64,000 bases of DNA from Photobacterium aquae (lineage in GTDB: Bacteria > Pseudomonadota > Gammaproteobacteria > Enterobacterales > Vibrionaceae), in contig NZ_LDOT01000002.1 of the NCBI RefSeq assembly GCF_001029445.1, forward strand, positions 124,001-188,000. Reading direction: 5' to 3'. Of the stretch, positions 8,686-18,646 are shown one piece after another (the first letter of the stretch is position 1; every line of letters begins with the position of its first letter). The translations under genes and the position numbers were made by a program. Below the pieces are notes generated by a model. It did not search any database and was not told the DNA's origin. It saw only the letters and a list, made by a program, of their open reading frames with translations.

Positions 8686-11600
8686 TCACATTGCCCGCAA
8701 AACCTGAAGCAAAACCTGCACGGGGTGTTTCATCTTGATGTGCTCAAGCCGTTTTACTTGGCTACGGCAGGAATAACCCGTCACCATACAGCGCTCAGGA
8801 TCCAGCTTGGCAATATTCGGCTGCCAGCTTAATCCATAGACCGACTTAGAGAGTTCAAGCTTATCTTGTTCATGGCCGAATGTCCCTGCCATACCGCAAC
8901 AGCCAACAGCAACAGGCCGTAACTTGGCACCAAAGTGGGCAAATATTTGTCCCCACTCTTTTTCAGCATTTGGCAGTTTTGTTTTCTCGGTGCAATGGGC
9001 AAACAGATACCATTCCTCACCCTGTACAGGCAAAGGCTCACTGCTACCAAGTTCTTCCAGCAGCCATTCATGGGCTGTCAGGACTTGGAAATCCCCCCGC
9101 CCGTCACCGAGGATCTCGTTGTACTCATCGCGATAACAGAGCACCAGCGCCGGATCCACCCCGATCATCGGGATCCCAAGCTGGGCCAGCTGATTCAAAA
9201 ACGCGGCCGTATTCTGAGCCGTCTTGGCAAACTGACGCAAAAAACCCTTGATATGCTGAGCCTTACCATTGGGTTTGAACGGCACCAACATCGGCTTCTT
9301 ACCCAGTTTGTCAGCCAGCAGCACCAAGTCCTTTACCACATCGGCGTCATAGTAACTGGTGAATGGGTCCTGAACGATCAATAGGTACTTCTCACGCTCC
9401 GCAGGCGACAATGCTTCCAGCCACTGCTGATCGAAACGCAAAGCATGATGACCATCGAGACTCTCCATCAACGTCGGTACTGACAACAACGGCATATCAA
9501 CATATCCGATCGTCTTTGCCGTCAGTTTCTGCGACCAAGATGGCCTCATCAGTGCATTGAAGGTCGCCGGTGCTTTCGCCATCAACGGCAAGTAGCTCTC
9601 AACATAGGCAACCAGATAGTCTTTTACCGGTCGCTGGTAACGGCTGTAATACATATGCATAAAGCGTGAACGGAAACTGGGCACATCCACTTTTATCGGA
9701 CATTGACTGGCGCAAGCCTTACAGGCCAGACAGCCATTCATTGCCTCCATCACCTCATGGGAAAAATCATATTCATCGCGATGTTTACCGAATGTATTGC
9801 GAAAACGGTCAATAATGTGCTTAACACTGGGTGCGGTAAGCATCAGCTCCTTTTCCAGCACAACCGGATCGATACCTTGTGCAGCAAGCTGCCGTAACCA
9901 TTCTCGTACCAGTCCCGCCCGGCCTTTCGGTGAATGGCGACGGTCAGCCGTTACCTTCATCGACGGGCACATTGGCGAGCTATTATCGTAGTTAAAACAC
10001 AGCCCGTTACCGTTACACTCCATTGCCTGTTTGAAACTATCACGGACTTTCACTGGGATCTGGCGGTCGTAAAATCCGCGCTTGATACTGTCTACCTTCA
10101 CCAGTTCGGCATCACTGCCAAGCGGGGTGCACACTTTTCCCGGGTTCATCCTATTATCCGGATCAAAAGCCGCTTTTATCCGCCGTAATTCCGTGAATAG
10201 CTCATCCCCGAAGAATGCAGGGCCGTACTCGGAACGGTACCCTTTGCCATGCTCACCCCACATCAGGCCGCCGTACTTGGCCACCAGCGCAACCACCTGA
10301 TCAGACAATGATTTCATCAGACGCTCTTGCTCGGGATCACAAAGATCCAATGCTGGCCTGACGTGTAACACACCCGCGTCGACATGGCCGAACATGCCGT
10401 AATCAAGGTGTTTGTCATCAAGTAACTGGCGAAACTCGGCGATGAAATCAGCCAGGTTTTTCGGCGGTACGCAGGTATCCTCAGCGAAAGCGATCGGTTT
10501 TTTGCGCCCTTTCGCCGCACCCAGTAAACCCACCGCTTTCTTACGCATGTTATAGATCTTCTGGATCCCAGCCAGATCATCACAAATCTGATAACCAATA
10601 ATGCCGTTTTGCTGACTGGCCAGCATCTCATCCAAACGCTGGCACAACCCGGATACCAAACTGCTGTTCTCGTCTGCATTGTTACCCGCAAACTCGACCA
10701 TATTGATGCCCAGCATTTCCTGTCCCGGCACGTCTTCCAACAGATCACTGACCGTGTGCCAGACAATATCCTGCTTGGCCAAGTTCAACACTCGCGAATC
10801 CACCGTCTCGACAGACAGGGCCTGTGCTTCAACCATCATAGGTGCATTGCGCAAGGCCGAATCAAAACTGTCGTATTTGATATTAACGAGGGTGCGCGCC
10901 TTGGGGATAGGGGTAATATTGAGTTTGGCTTCGGTGATAAATGCCAGTGAACCTTCAGCCCCGCATAACAAACGAGTGACATCAAATTGCTCAAGGCGTT
11001 CATCAAATACATTTTTGAGATCATAACCGGTAAGAAAACGGTTAAGAGGAGGAAACTTGGCAAGGATCTGAGAGCGTTTCTGGTGGCATACCCGAGCTGC
11101 AGCCTGTACGGCATGAACGGCCAGCTCGCCGCTATCCGATACTACCGCAGGATCCGCCTCTTCCAACAGGTCACCAAAAGGCTGAGGGCCGCTGTACAAA
11201 ACAGACCCGTCAACCAGAACGGCTTCGAGCCCCAATACATGATCAGAGGTCTTGCCATATTTTAATGACCCCTGCCCCGATGCATCGGTATTGATCATGC
11301 CACCGATAGTCGCTCGGTTGCTGGTCGAAAGATCAGGAGAGAAAAAATAGCCGAAGGGACGGAGCGCATCATTAAGCTGATCCTTAACGACCCCCGTCTG
11401 TACCCGAACCCACCCCTGCTCGACGTTGATCTCAAGCACCTTGTTCATGTGGCGCGACAAATCAACAACTATGCCCGGGGTCAGCGACTGGCCATTGGTA
11501 CCCGTGCCGCCCCCCCGAGCAGAAAACGTTATCGTCTTGAAAGCCTGATCTCGGCCAACAGTACCGATAAGAATCACATCAGCGGTATTCTTTGGCAACA

Positions 11601-11766
11601 CAACGGCTTGTGGCAACTGTTGATAAACGCTGTTATCTGTCGCAACGGCCAGTCGGCTGGCATAGCTAATTTCAATATCGCCCTCGAACCCCGCCAGCTC
11701 AAGGGCAGTGAGGTAAGACAATACGCGCTCATCGGTACTGTCTCGGTAAGTCAGTGCAGGTAACAT
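8686..11766 (-). CDS. ydiJ: FAD-linked D-2-hydroxyacid (D-2-hydroxyglutarate-type) dehydrogenase, YdiJ
   Basis: This large protein of 1026 aa has the E. coli YdiJ layout. Residues ~45-270 are a PCMH-type FAD-binding domain (SARGGGTGTNGQS, then TIGGMINTDASGQGSLKYG). A VAO-type C-terminal substrate domain runs to ~530 and ends in NPGKV. A ferredoxin-like 4Fe-4S motif, CLACKACASQCP, lies near residue 665, and a C-terminal CCG-type domain has VGCCGMAGTFGHE. YdiJ oxidises D-2-hydroxyglutarate and passes electrons through its iron-sulfur centres; D-lactate is an alternative substrate in related enzymes. It stands alone, convergent with aqpZ, with a hairpin between them. Confidence 0.93.
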   Translation of the reverse strand: MLPALTYRDSTDERVLSYLTALELAGFEGDIEISYASRLAVATDNSVYQQLPQAVVLPKNTADVILIGTVGRDQAFKTITFSARGGGTGTNGQSLTPGIVVDLSRHMNKVLEINVEQGWVRVQTGVVKDQLNDALRPFGYFFSPDLSTSNRATIGGMINTDASGQGSLKYGKTSDHVLGLEAVLVDGSVLYSGPQPFGDLLEEADPAVVSDSGELAVHAVQAAARVCHQKRSQILAKFPPLNRFLTGYDLKNVFDERLEQFDVTRLLCGAEGSLAFITEAKLNITPIPKARTLVNIKYDSFDSALRNAPMMVEAQALSVETVDSRVLNLAKQDIVWHTVSDLLEDVPGQEMLGINMVEFAGNNADENSSLVSGLCQRLDEMLASQQNGIIGYQICDDLAGIQKIYNMRKKAVGLLGAAKGRKKPIAFAEDTCVPPKNLADFIAEFRQLLDDKHLDYGMFGHVDAGVLHVRPALDLCDPEQERLMKSLSDQVVALVAKYGGLMWGEHGKGYRSEYGPAFFGDELFTELRRIKAAFDPDNRMNPGKVCTPLGSDAELVKVDSIKRGFYDRQIPVKVRDSFKQAMECNGNGLCFNYDNSSPMCPSMKVTADRRHSPKGRAGLVREWLRQLAAQGIDPVVLEKELMLTAPSVKHIIDRFRNTFGKHRDEYDFSHEVMEAMNGCLACKACASQCPIKVDVPSFRSRFMHMYYSRYQRPVKDYLVAYVESYLPLMAKAPATFNALMRPSWSQKLTAKTIGYVDMPLLSVPTLMESLDGHHALRFDQQWLEALSPAEREKYLLIVQDPFTSYYDADVVKDLVLLADKLGKKPMLVPFKPNGKAQHIKGFLRQFAKTAQNTAAFLNQLAQLGIPMIGVDPALVLCYRDEYNEILGDGRGDFQVLTAHEWLLEELGSSEPLPVQGEEWYLFAHCTEKTKLPNAEKEWGQIFAHFGAKLRPVAVGCCGMAGTFGHEQDKLELSKSVYGLSWQPNIAKLDPERCMVTGYSCRSQVKRLEHIKMKHPVQVLLQVLRAM

Positions 11767-11870
11767 TGCTCTCCTTGTCCAGTATCTCGTCGTATCCTAC
11801 GACTACTGGCCTCCTAAATCTTATTGTCCTGACACTTTACCCTACCGCTACAGGGAAAAAAAGTGTGACC

Positions 11871-13337
11871 TCAACGACACTTGCCCCTTACCCACGATGC
11901 GCCGGCAACAAACCACAAACTCATCAGGAAACAGCCAAATGCATTGATCCCTAAAACAATCAAACTAACGGTTTGTACGGCCGCCAATTCCTCCGTGCCA
12001 CACCAGATTACAGCTGCACCACCCCCGAGCATCAGCAATGCCAAGATTCGCCCCTTAAGGGTCTCGGGGGCGGGTTGATCAAACCGAACTGCGGTTTCCA
12101 TCGCAACCATCACTCCCAACATTGCAGAGAATGCATAGGCATGTAATGGATCCAAGGTATAGCTGGCTCCCACACCAACAGCAAACGTCATGCAGAGCCA
12201 GAATGTTTTGCTCGTCATACAACGCTGCAAACTGTCTGGATTCATCTCTCGCCATACCGCCCAAGCAGAAACAATAACTAACCCCAACATGATACTCAGC
12301 ACAGTATCGCTGATAAATTGCACGCCATACCACACACGGACCATCCCTTGTGCCAGTATCAGCATCAACATCGAAGCCATTAACACCCTTTTGTATCGCC
12401 CTTTGGTTAGCCTATTTAACCCATACCATGCACCACCCAAAACCATCGTTGCGGTCATCGTATGAGAACTCGGAAAACCAAATCCGTAGGCCTCGATTCT
12501 TTGCAATTCAGGCAGGACAAAAAAAGGCCTTGGCGATGCAAACCAATATTTAAGAGTCGACGAGGCCACCAGCATGACCAAAGAAAACAAAAGACATTCA
12601 AGCAATACAGAAGTACGGCAGCTTACCGCCACTAATAACCCCAAGCACAGTAATACCCATAATTCACCCGGCTGATTGGCGATAAACATCACCCCATCGA
12701 AACCCGCTTGCAGCCAGTGTGGCCAGTTCTCAGTGACTGCTTGGAAGTTAATGACGAACGGTAACTCAATACGATGCAGCATAGATAGTTGATGAGTAAG
12801 CGAATCATAGTACTGAATCTGACTTTCAGGCGTTCTTGCCAGCCACTTCGGCAACAAGTTCACATCTTCAGGATAACGATAGTTACTAATATCCAATTGC
12901 CGAGGGTCAAGAAGATAGACACGTTCAACTTCAGTGGCAAAATGCTTGGAAAACCATGAAGCAACGATCATGAAGCCATTATGATCCCGAAAATTTGACA
13001 CAGGAATCGGGCTAGTTGCCACGCACGCATAAACGGCTGCCCGAGAGCGGTATTGCAATAGTTCAACAACCTCAACATCTACGCCCGTTTCTTCCAATAC
13101 TTCCCTGACAGCAGCTTCTGGTGCTGTATTACCATCATCAATATACCCCCCAGGAAGGGAGTATTTCTGGGTAATCACTTCCGAGAGCATCAACATTTTG
13201 TCTTGGTGGCGTATGACACAGACAGAGCCGACAATATGCTTAGGCAATTTAATGCTTGATTCTAATTTAGGATTAGCTGATATCTGACCGCTGATCAGCA
13301 AACAACAAATAAAGCCAAGCCAGTAGACAAATTTCAT
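11871..13337 (-). CDS. NUDIX hydrolase - PAP2 phosphatase fusion with altered PAP2 motif
   Basis: A signal-like hydrophobic N-terminus (1-21) precedes a NUDIX domain with GGYIDDGN...REVLEETGV (residues 63-86). The REUxEExGU core is intact, but the first Glu of the box is Asn. After residue ~220 come about eight membrane segments with the PAP2 motifs: K263xxxxxxR270P, PSSH (289-292; normally PSGH) and R334-VWYGV-Q340-FIS-D344. In PAP2 enzymes position 340 is the catalytic His, so the phosphatase half may be inactive or unusual. NUDIX-PAP2 fusions occur in Vibrio relatives. If exported, the NUDIX part would face the periplasm, perhaps on lipid-linked or nucleotide pyrophosphates; this is inference. 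Confidence 0.88.
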   Translation of the reverse strand: MKFVYWLGFICCLLISGQISANPKLESSIKLPKHIVGSVCVIRHQDKMLMLSEVITQKYSLPGGYIDDGNTAPEAAVREVLEETGVDVEVVELLQYRSRAAVYACVATSPIPVSNFRDHNGFMIVASWFSKHFATEVERVYLLDPRQLDISNYRYPEDVNLLPKWLARTPESQIQYYDSLTHQLSMLHRIELPFVINFQAVTENWPHWLQAGFDGVMFIANQPGELWVLLCLGLLVAVSCRTSVLLECLLFSLVMLVASSTLKYWFASPRPFFVLPELQRIEAYGFGFPSSHTMTATMVLGGAWYGLNRLTKGRYKRVLMASMLMLILAQGMVRVWYGVQFISDTVLSIMLGLVIVSAWAVWREMNPDSLQRCMTSKTFWLCMTFAVGVGASYTLDPLHAYAFSAMLGVMVAMETAVRFDQPAPETLKGRILALLMLGGGAAVIWCGTEELAAVQTVSLIVLGINAFGCFLMSLWFVAGASWVRGKCR

Positions 13338-13502
13338 CTTAGTTATATGCTTCCAATGTCAAGCCACCCATTTAGAGGGAAAGATGTGAAAATAAACACA
13401 AAATGTATAATATCAATAGCTAGCCCCATAAACCATTGAGAATAATAATGATTCTTTTATGCTCATAATAAAAACCATTTCTATTCCCAAGGCAAATAAA
13501 TT

Positions 13503-15182
13503 ATGAACAATTCACACCCTCAGAAAATATCAAATCCGCTGCGACCTGAGTTGCCTTCCGATTACTACCACACAAACTTTCTCGAACTTATTCATACCGT
13601 CTCAGAACAATATGCAGATTTACTTCGCGAAGAAGAGCAACATTGGGTTGATACCTTTAATCAACTAACGCACACCGCTCAACAACTCTACATCCGCTTG
13701 CTTTCTCGCAAAGGAGACATATACCGGCAGGGCAAACTTCACTACACCGAAATTAACAATATTCCAAAAGCTTGCCAGCAACTGGCTAATGCAGAACTCA
13801 TCTCCGTTATCTCTGAGCATTCACCACATATCGATACATTACGACCAAGGGTTTTCAATCTATTTACCAAGCCCGAGCTTGTCAGCAAATTCCCCCATAT
13901 TTTAGTGAAAAAAGATCTTCCAAAACCAAAAATAATTGACCTTTTATGCAAGGAAAATATAGAGATAAACGCATGTGGGGAATCTATTATTCAAGTTAGC
14001 CATCCACAGTTTCTCACTACCTTTTTACTGTGTTTTTTTGGTAATACCCACCAAACGCTCAGTCAATTTGTTATTTCAGATCTGGGGATCCAGCAGTTTG
14101 AAACTTACACGATTGACCGCAATACCCGTTTTTTCAAACATCGACGTGATATGGAGTCCTGGCTGTTATTAAGCTCACTCAACGAGGCGTATTGGCAGGC
14201 TAAACAAGAAAAAAATACCGAGCAGTTCAACAAACTCCTGACACAACTTCCGCCACCATTCAGCTGGGCCAAACTTGAAAGGAAGCGCTGTCGGCTGCTC
14301 AATCACCTAGCCAGAGAGCTGGAACGCCAAGCGGGCTCTGACTCAACCAAGCTCAAAGCAGCATTGGCACTGTACAAGCAGAACGATTTACCCCCGTCCC
14401 GCGAACGGCAGGTACGCATTCTAGATAAACTTGGCGAACACGCAGAGGCTGACTCGATCGCCAAAGAAATGCTCGCCAGCCCACAAAATGAAGAAGAGCG
14501 GGATACCGCCACCCGTTTATGCCGCAACCTTGCTCGCCAGCTCAAGCGCCCTTTCACTCCAGCCACAAAACCGCCTATCACTCAGAGTAAACTATCCATC
14601 CCCAACACAGATCTTCGGGTCGAACGGGCCGTCGCCGACTATTATGAACAGCAAGGATGGCAAGCCTATTATGTTGAAAATACACTATTTACGGCATTAT
14701 TCGGTTTGTTATTCTGGGACATCATATTTTCACCCGTAGAAGGCGCGTTTCAGAATCGTTTTCAACGCTCCCCCTACGATATGTTTTCATCAGAGTTCTA
14801 CCCAACACGCCAGAAAGCAATTGATCATCGTCTAGACATGCTTGAGACTGGTCAATGGCAAAATTGGTCTGTGGTCTACCAATCCAAATATGGTATCAGC
14901 AACGACTGGGTTGCCTGGCATTTGGTTTCATCGACTTTGGTCGACCAAGCCACAGCTCTTCTTTCTCCACAAGCATTAAGTGGTATATTCCGCCGTATCC
15001 TGTTCGATCCGCGCAATAACCGAAGCGGCTTTCCCGACCTCATTCTTATAAGCACAGATAACATCAAACTTGTTGAAGTCAAAGGACCTGGCGACAAACT
15101 TCAACACAACCAAATCCGATGGTTTGAGACATTTACTGAGCTTGGAATTCCGGCTGAAGTGGCTTACGTTGAATGGATATAA
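13503..15182 (+). CDS. Bacterial FAN1-type VRR-NUC nuclease
   Basis: The C-terminal ~50 residues hold the PD-(D/E)xK site of VRR-NUC domains: FPD (D512), then VEVKG (E525, K527), then PGDKLQHNQIRWF, exactly the FAN1 pattern. The N-terminal ~200 residues resemble the DNA-binding region of FAN1 and the middle (about 210-370) is helical and TPR-like. FAN1 proteins are structure-specific nucleases that cut 5' flaps and help unhook interstrand cross-links. Length (559 aa) suits the bacterial form, which lacks the eukaryotic UBZ finger. The ATG at 13503 follows an AT-rich leader with AAGGCAAA a few bases upstream. It is transcribed alone, divergent from the NUDIX-PAP2 gene. Confidence 0.88.
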   Translation: MNNSHPQKISNPLRPELPSDYYHTNFLELIHTVSEQYADLLREEEQHWVDTFNQLTHTAQQLYIRLLSRKGDIYRQGKLHYTEINNIPKACQQLANAELISVISEHSPHIDTLRPRVFNLFTKPELVSKFPHILVKKDLPKPKIIDLLCKENIEINACGESIIQVSHPQFLTTFLLCFFGNTHQTLSQFVISDLGIQQFETYTIDRNTRFFKHRRDMESWLLLSSLNEAYWQAKQEKNTEQFNKLLTQLPPPFSWAKLERKRCRLLNHLARELERQAGSDSTKLKAALALYKQNDLPPSRERQVRILDKLGEHAEADSIAKEMLASPQNEEERDTATRLCRNLARQLKRPFTPATKPPITQSKLSIPNTDLRVERAVADYYEQQGWQAYYVENTLFTALFGLLFWDIIFSPVEGAFQNRFQRSPYDMFSSEFYPTRQKAIDHRLDMLETGQWQNWSVVYQSKYGISNDWVAWHLVSSTLVDQATALLSPQALSGIFRRILFDPRNNRSGFPDLILISTDNIKLVEVKGPGDKLQHNQIRWFETFTELGIPAEVAYVEWI

Positions 15183-15221
15183 TGCCACTCAAGATTCCTA
15201 GGGTCTCAATCTTCAGTGGCA
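15183..15221. terminator. Imperfect hairpin after the FAN1-type gene
   Basis: TGCCACT-C-AAGATT pairs with AATCTT-C-AGTGGCA around an 11-base loop (13 bp with one C-C mismatch), directly after the stop codon. No T-run follows, so termination is likely but not shown. Confidence 0.5.
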
Positions 15222-15340
15222 CCAAAGAATAAGCCCTCTCTTTCGTGCCATAACATCCACATGAAGAAGATATTCATGGTTAAAACCGAGACTTCGGTCT
15301 AATCTTTTAGAAAAACAGAGGCAATAGCCCAAGAGCTTTC

Positions 15341-16183
15341 ATGATGTTGGTGGCAATCATGAGTGAAACCCGGCAAATACAGAACGTTCGATTCGGCATC
15401 AAACACGGCCCGCGAACCGCTTTCATCTCACCGCGAGATCACAATCAATGCAACCCATTCATGTCATGGGATCATTTCGAAGCATCCAAAATCACGGCCA
15501 AGCGTCCCTTGCAATACCACGGATATTCTGGCGTTGAAACCCTATGTTACCCCGTATCCGGTAGCTTGCTTCAAAATGACTCTATCGGATCAAGAATCTT
15601 AAGAAGCGGTGATATCAATGTCATGAATTCAGGCTCTGGGATGATCCAACGTAATACCTTACTCCCACACAATGGACATATTGAAACCTTTAGCCTGTGG
15701 ACCGCTCTACCTGCAGGCAAAGAAGAAATGGCAAACGCAGCCAGCCAGTCATTCCCGACTCAATCCCTACCACTTGTTGAAGAAAAAGACAGTACAACGA
15801 AAGTACTGCTTGGCAACTACCATGCTGCGACAAGTCCTGGAAGCTGCCGCACTCCCGTCACATTACTCGATATTATTATTTCCCCGTATGGAAATTGGCA
15901 CTTTGCCCCACCGGAAAACCTCACCCATGGATTCATCTATATCCGTTCGGGTTCTGTCTACATTTCAGGACATCAACTACACCCTAGTCAAATGGCAACG
16001 CTTAAACCTTCTCACCTCGAAATTTTACTAAAAACAGGAAAAATCGGGGCGAGGCTTTTTGTTGCATTAGGTAAGCCTCTGCAGCAACCATTTTTTACTA
16101 ATCGAAACTCAGTGCATTCAAGCCCAGAAAACGAGTCAAAATCAACCCAAAACATTATGCAACTTTTAGCAAAGAGGCCGTGA
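15341..16183 (+). CDS. Pirin-like bicupin with lost metal ligands
   Basis: NPFMSWDHFEASK and GVETLCYPVSGSLLQNDSIG followed by LRSGDINVMNSGSGMIQ match the N-terminal cupin of pirins; a second cupin-like half follows to ~260. Canonical pirins bind Fe with HxH and HxE. Here the equivalent positions are H60, Y62, Q103 and N105, so three of the four ligands are gone, and quercetin-dioxygenase-type chemistry is unlikely. Starts at 15341 and 15359 are both possible, each with a purine-rich stretch upstream. It precedes the TonB/YfiR/GGDEF operon in the same direction, separated by ~345 bases. Confidence 0.72.
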   Translation: MMLVAIMSETRQIQNVRFGIKHGPRTAFISPRDHNQCNPFMSWDHFEASKITAKRPLQYHGYSGVETLCYPVSGSLLQNDSIGSRILRSGDINVMNSGSGMIQRNTLLPHNGHIETFSLWTALPAGKEEMANAASQSFPTQSLPLVEEKDSTTKVLLGNYHAATSPGSCRTPVTLLDIIISPYGNWHFAPPENLTHGFIYIRSGSVYISGHQLHPSQMATLKPSHLEILLKTGKIGARLFVALGKPLQQPFFTNRNSVHSSPENESKSTQNIMQLLAKRP

Positions 16184-16528
16184 CGATTGCAGCCTTTTCA
16201 ACATATATGGTATCCGGATCACAAATCTCACCATTCAATTTTTTGACACCACCCACGTCACCTTCAATCATTTTTGAGTCAAATAAGCAACAAAATAAGA
16301 GAAAATATATCAACCTCGAGCAAAACACGTTCCATAAACAACACCAGCGTCAAATTCACAAACACAGACCTCGCAACAACATACCCAAAAAGCCCAAACA
16401 AATAAGTATCCATCCCTATTTGGAATTTTCGGACATTTTTTAATCCATGAAAAATCTTTTTAAAAATAAGGCATTAGTGACTTTTTTGGTAATATATAGT
16501 GGTCTTTTTTATTTTGATTTCATTGAAT
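16184..16528 (+). other. G-poor, C/A-rich leader region before the TonB receptor gene
   Basis: There is no credible gene here. From 16321 to 16420 the plus strand has roughly 33 C and only 7 G by direct count, giving an unstructured C-rich transcript of the kind used for Rho loading. The promoter of the downstream operon must lie here or further upstream. Confidence 0.55.
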
Positions 16529-18646
16529 ATGTCTACACCGACACCGCAGCAGAAAGCCCTATTTATACAGCCATCCTTTCTGGCTAGTGTACTTATGCTG
16601 ACAATGTCTTGTTACGTTAATGCTAACGACTTGGATATTCTGCTGGCAATGAGCCTTGAGGATCTCAGTAACACCGACATTAGCGTCACTTCGGCTGCCA
16701 AAAAGCCACAGAATATCGAAGATATCCCAGCCGCTGTTTATGTCATCACCAATGAACAAATTCGCCGCAGTGGCGTTCGTTCGGTTGCCGAAGCCCTTGC
16801 CTTGGCTCCCGGGGTACAAGTTACCCGTATTTCAGAATTTAACTGGCAAGTTTCATTACGCAGCCTTAATGAAGTCCTTTTCAATAAACTGCTGGTAATG
16901 ATTGATGGACGAAGCGTCTACAGCCCGCTGATGTCCGGCACCTTCTGGCATACTATTGACGCCCTCTTTCAAGATATCGACCGAATCGAAGTTATACGCG
17001 GTACGGCAGGCACCATGTGGGGAGGTAATGCCGCTAACGGTGTGGTCAATATCATCACAAAAAGCAGTACAGACACGCAGGGACATTACGCCGAAGTTGC
17101 TGCTGGTGAAAAAGATTATCAAGAATTCAATTATCGCTATGGTTTCAGCCTCGACGATAACACCACTGCCCGTTTCTATATGAAAGGGGTAACAAGTGAT
17201 TACTATCTGGTTAATGATGATTCATGGCGTAATCTCAGCGGGGGATTCCGAGCCGATCATAACGTTGATAATCGGAATATTTCCGTACAGGCTGGCGGCT
17301 ACCAAACACGATCGCAACACTATTGGTTCTACGGTAACTTCTACTTACCGCCAGAAGATGTCTTTACCAATACGACCTTAAATGTCTTCGCGCGCGGGGC
17401 CTATGCTAGCTTTGACTGGATAGAGCAATATAACGACAAAACAACCTACGAATTACACTTGTGGGCAGATGCCAACAGCACTAACGAACCCTCGGCCCAA
17501 GGTGAATTCTATACCTTGGACCTTGATACACTCGCTCATCACGCCTTATCGGAAAAACATCAATTAACTGCCGGTGGTGGTGTCCGTGTTATTCATCGCC
17601 GTACTGAATCCTATCCCGATGACTTCTACTCGCATGTCGAACCGTGGGGGCGTTATAGTCACGACCCGATCGGTACCGATTTCATCGTCAATGGCTATGG
17701 CCAGATCGAATCTCAGCTAAATGACCAATGGTTTTCGACCATTGGTGCCAAAATCGAATATTTCAGCCTCAACGACAGCGTAGAGTTTCAGCCTCAAGCA
17801 CGCTTTCTTTACCGTCATAATGACCAGCAGCAATTTTGGTTCGGTGCAGGCCGGGCAGCCGTCACGCCATCATTTGTCGAAAGCAAAACAGACAGCTACA
17901 TACTCGGTACTGTTGGCATTACCGATGGTAATGGCAACATCATAGATTCAAGGCCGACGGTGGTATATACCGTAAATAATCAGAACCTGAAAAATGAAAC
18001 GGTACGTACCATCGATGCGGGTTACCGCTATTCACCAACCCATTCCCTGTCTATCGACAACACAATTTTTTACAGTAAATACAAAAATTTAAGAATGGAA
18101 GGTGACAGAGCTTGGGCATGTGTCTACGGTGAATGCATCGACGGCAGCACCCTGCCTTATGAAATCTTCACTCTAATCAATACATTCTCAGACGGATTAA
18201 ATGCCGATAGCTACGGTTTTGAAACCGCCATTCAATGGCAGCCATTATCAGCACTTAAGCTCAACACCAGTTACAGCTATATGAAAACAAACGCTGAATG
18301 CAGTGGTTCTGCAGGATGTGATGCGAATGCGACATCCGGCTACCGGCTAATGTATGACCATCAACCAGCCCATTTCGCGTCGATACAAAGTCTTTGGCAG
18401 ATCACCCCTGCCTGGCAATTGGATCTCTGGCTCAAATACAAAAGCAAAGTTGAAGCCGATGTTCCAGCCTTCTCAGCACCGTCAATCACCACGCTGGATG
18501 TCCGCCTAGCTTGGCAGCAAAAACCATGCTGGCCAAGAATTGAATGGATCATCGATGGTATTGGTAAAGATCCCTATGAAGATTTACCGGGTAAGAGCCT
18601 GATTGAAGAAACCTTTTTCATGCGGGCGGCTTGGGATCTACCATAA
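16529..18646 (+). CDS. TonB-dependent outer-membrane receptor
   Basis: A signal sequence is followed by LDILLAMSLEDLSNTDISVT, the N-terminal motif of a receptor subgroup, then by a plug domain (IPAAVYVITNEQIRRSGVRS, then VMIDGRSVYSP, IEVIRGTAGTMWGG and GVVNIITK) and a ~500-residue beta-barrel ending in an aromatic-rich C-terminus (RAAWDLP). It should import a ligand across the outer membrane with TonB. Its stop overlaps the ATG of the yfiR-like gene (TAATG), so it heads a three-gene operon with a periplasmic YfiR and a diguanylate cyclase; this suggests ligand binding is reported to c-di-GMP signalling. I use the ATG at 16529; GTG at 16499 is an alternative. The substrate is unknown. Confidence 0.92.
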   Translation: MSTPTPQQKALFIQPSFLASVLMLTMSCYVNANDLDILLAMSLEDLSNTDISVTSAAKKPQNIEDIPAAVYVITNEQIRRSGVRSVAEALALAPGVQVTRISEFNWQVSLRSLNEVLFNKLLVMIDGRSVYSPLMSGTFWHTIDALFQDIDRIEVIRGTAGTMWGGNAANGVVNIITKSSTDTQGHYAEVAAGEKDYQEFNYRYGFSLDDNTTARFYMKGVTSDYYLVNDDSWRNLSGGFRADHNVDNRNISVQAGGYQTRSQHYWFYGNFYLPPEDVFTNTTLNVFARGAYASFDWIEQYNDKTTYELHLWADANSTNEPSAQGEFYTLDLDTLAHHALSEKHQLTAGGGVRVIHRRTESYPDDFYSHVEPWGRYSHDPIGTDFIVNGYGQIESQLNDQWFSTIGAKIEYFSLNDSVEFQPQARFLYRHNDQQQFWFGAGRAAVTPSFVESKTDSYILGTVGITDGNGNIIDSRPTVVYTVNNQNLKNETVRTIDAGYRYSPTHSLSIDNTIFYSKYKNLRMEGDRAWACVYGECIDGSTLPYEIFTLINTFSDGLNADSYGFETAIQWQPLSALKLNTSYSYMKTNAECSGSAGCDANATSGYRLMYDHQPAHFASIQSLWQITPAWQLDLWLKYKSKVEADVPAFSAPSITTLDVRLAWQQKPCWPRIEWIIDGIGKDPYEDLPGKSLIEETFFMRAAWDLP

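Noticed and set aside
16180-16443. 87-codon ORF after the pirin-like gene
   Set aside because: Overlaps the pirin stop, has no ribosome-binding site, and its Asn/Lys/Gln/Pro-rich content only reflects the G-poor leader.
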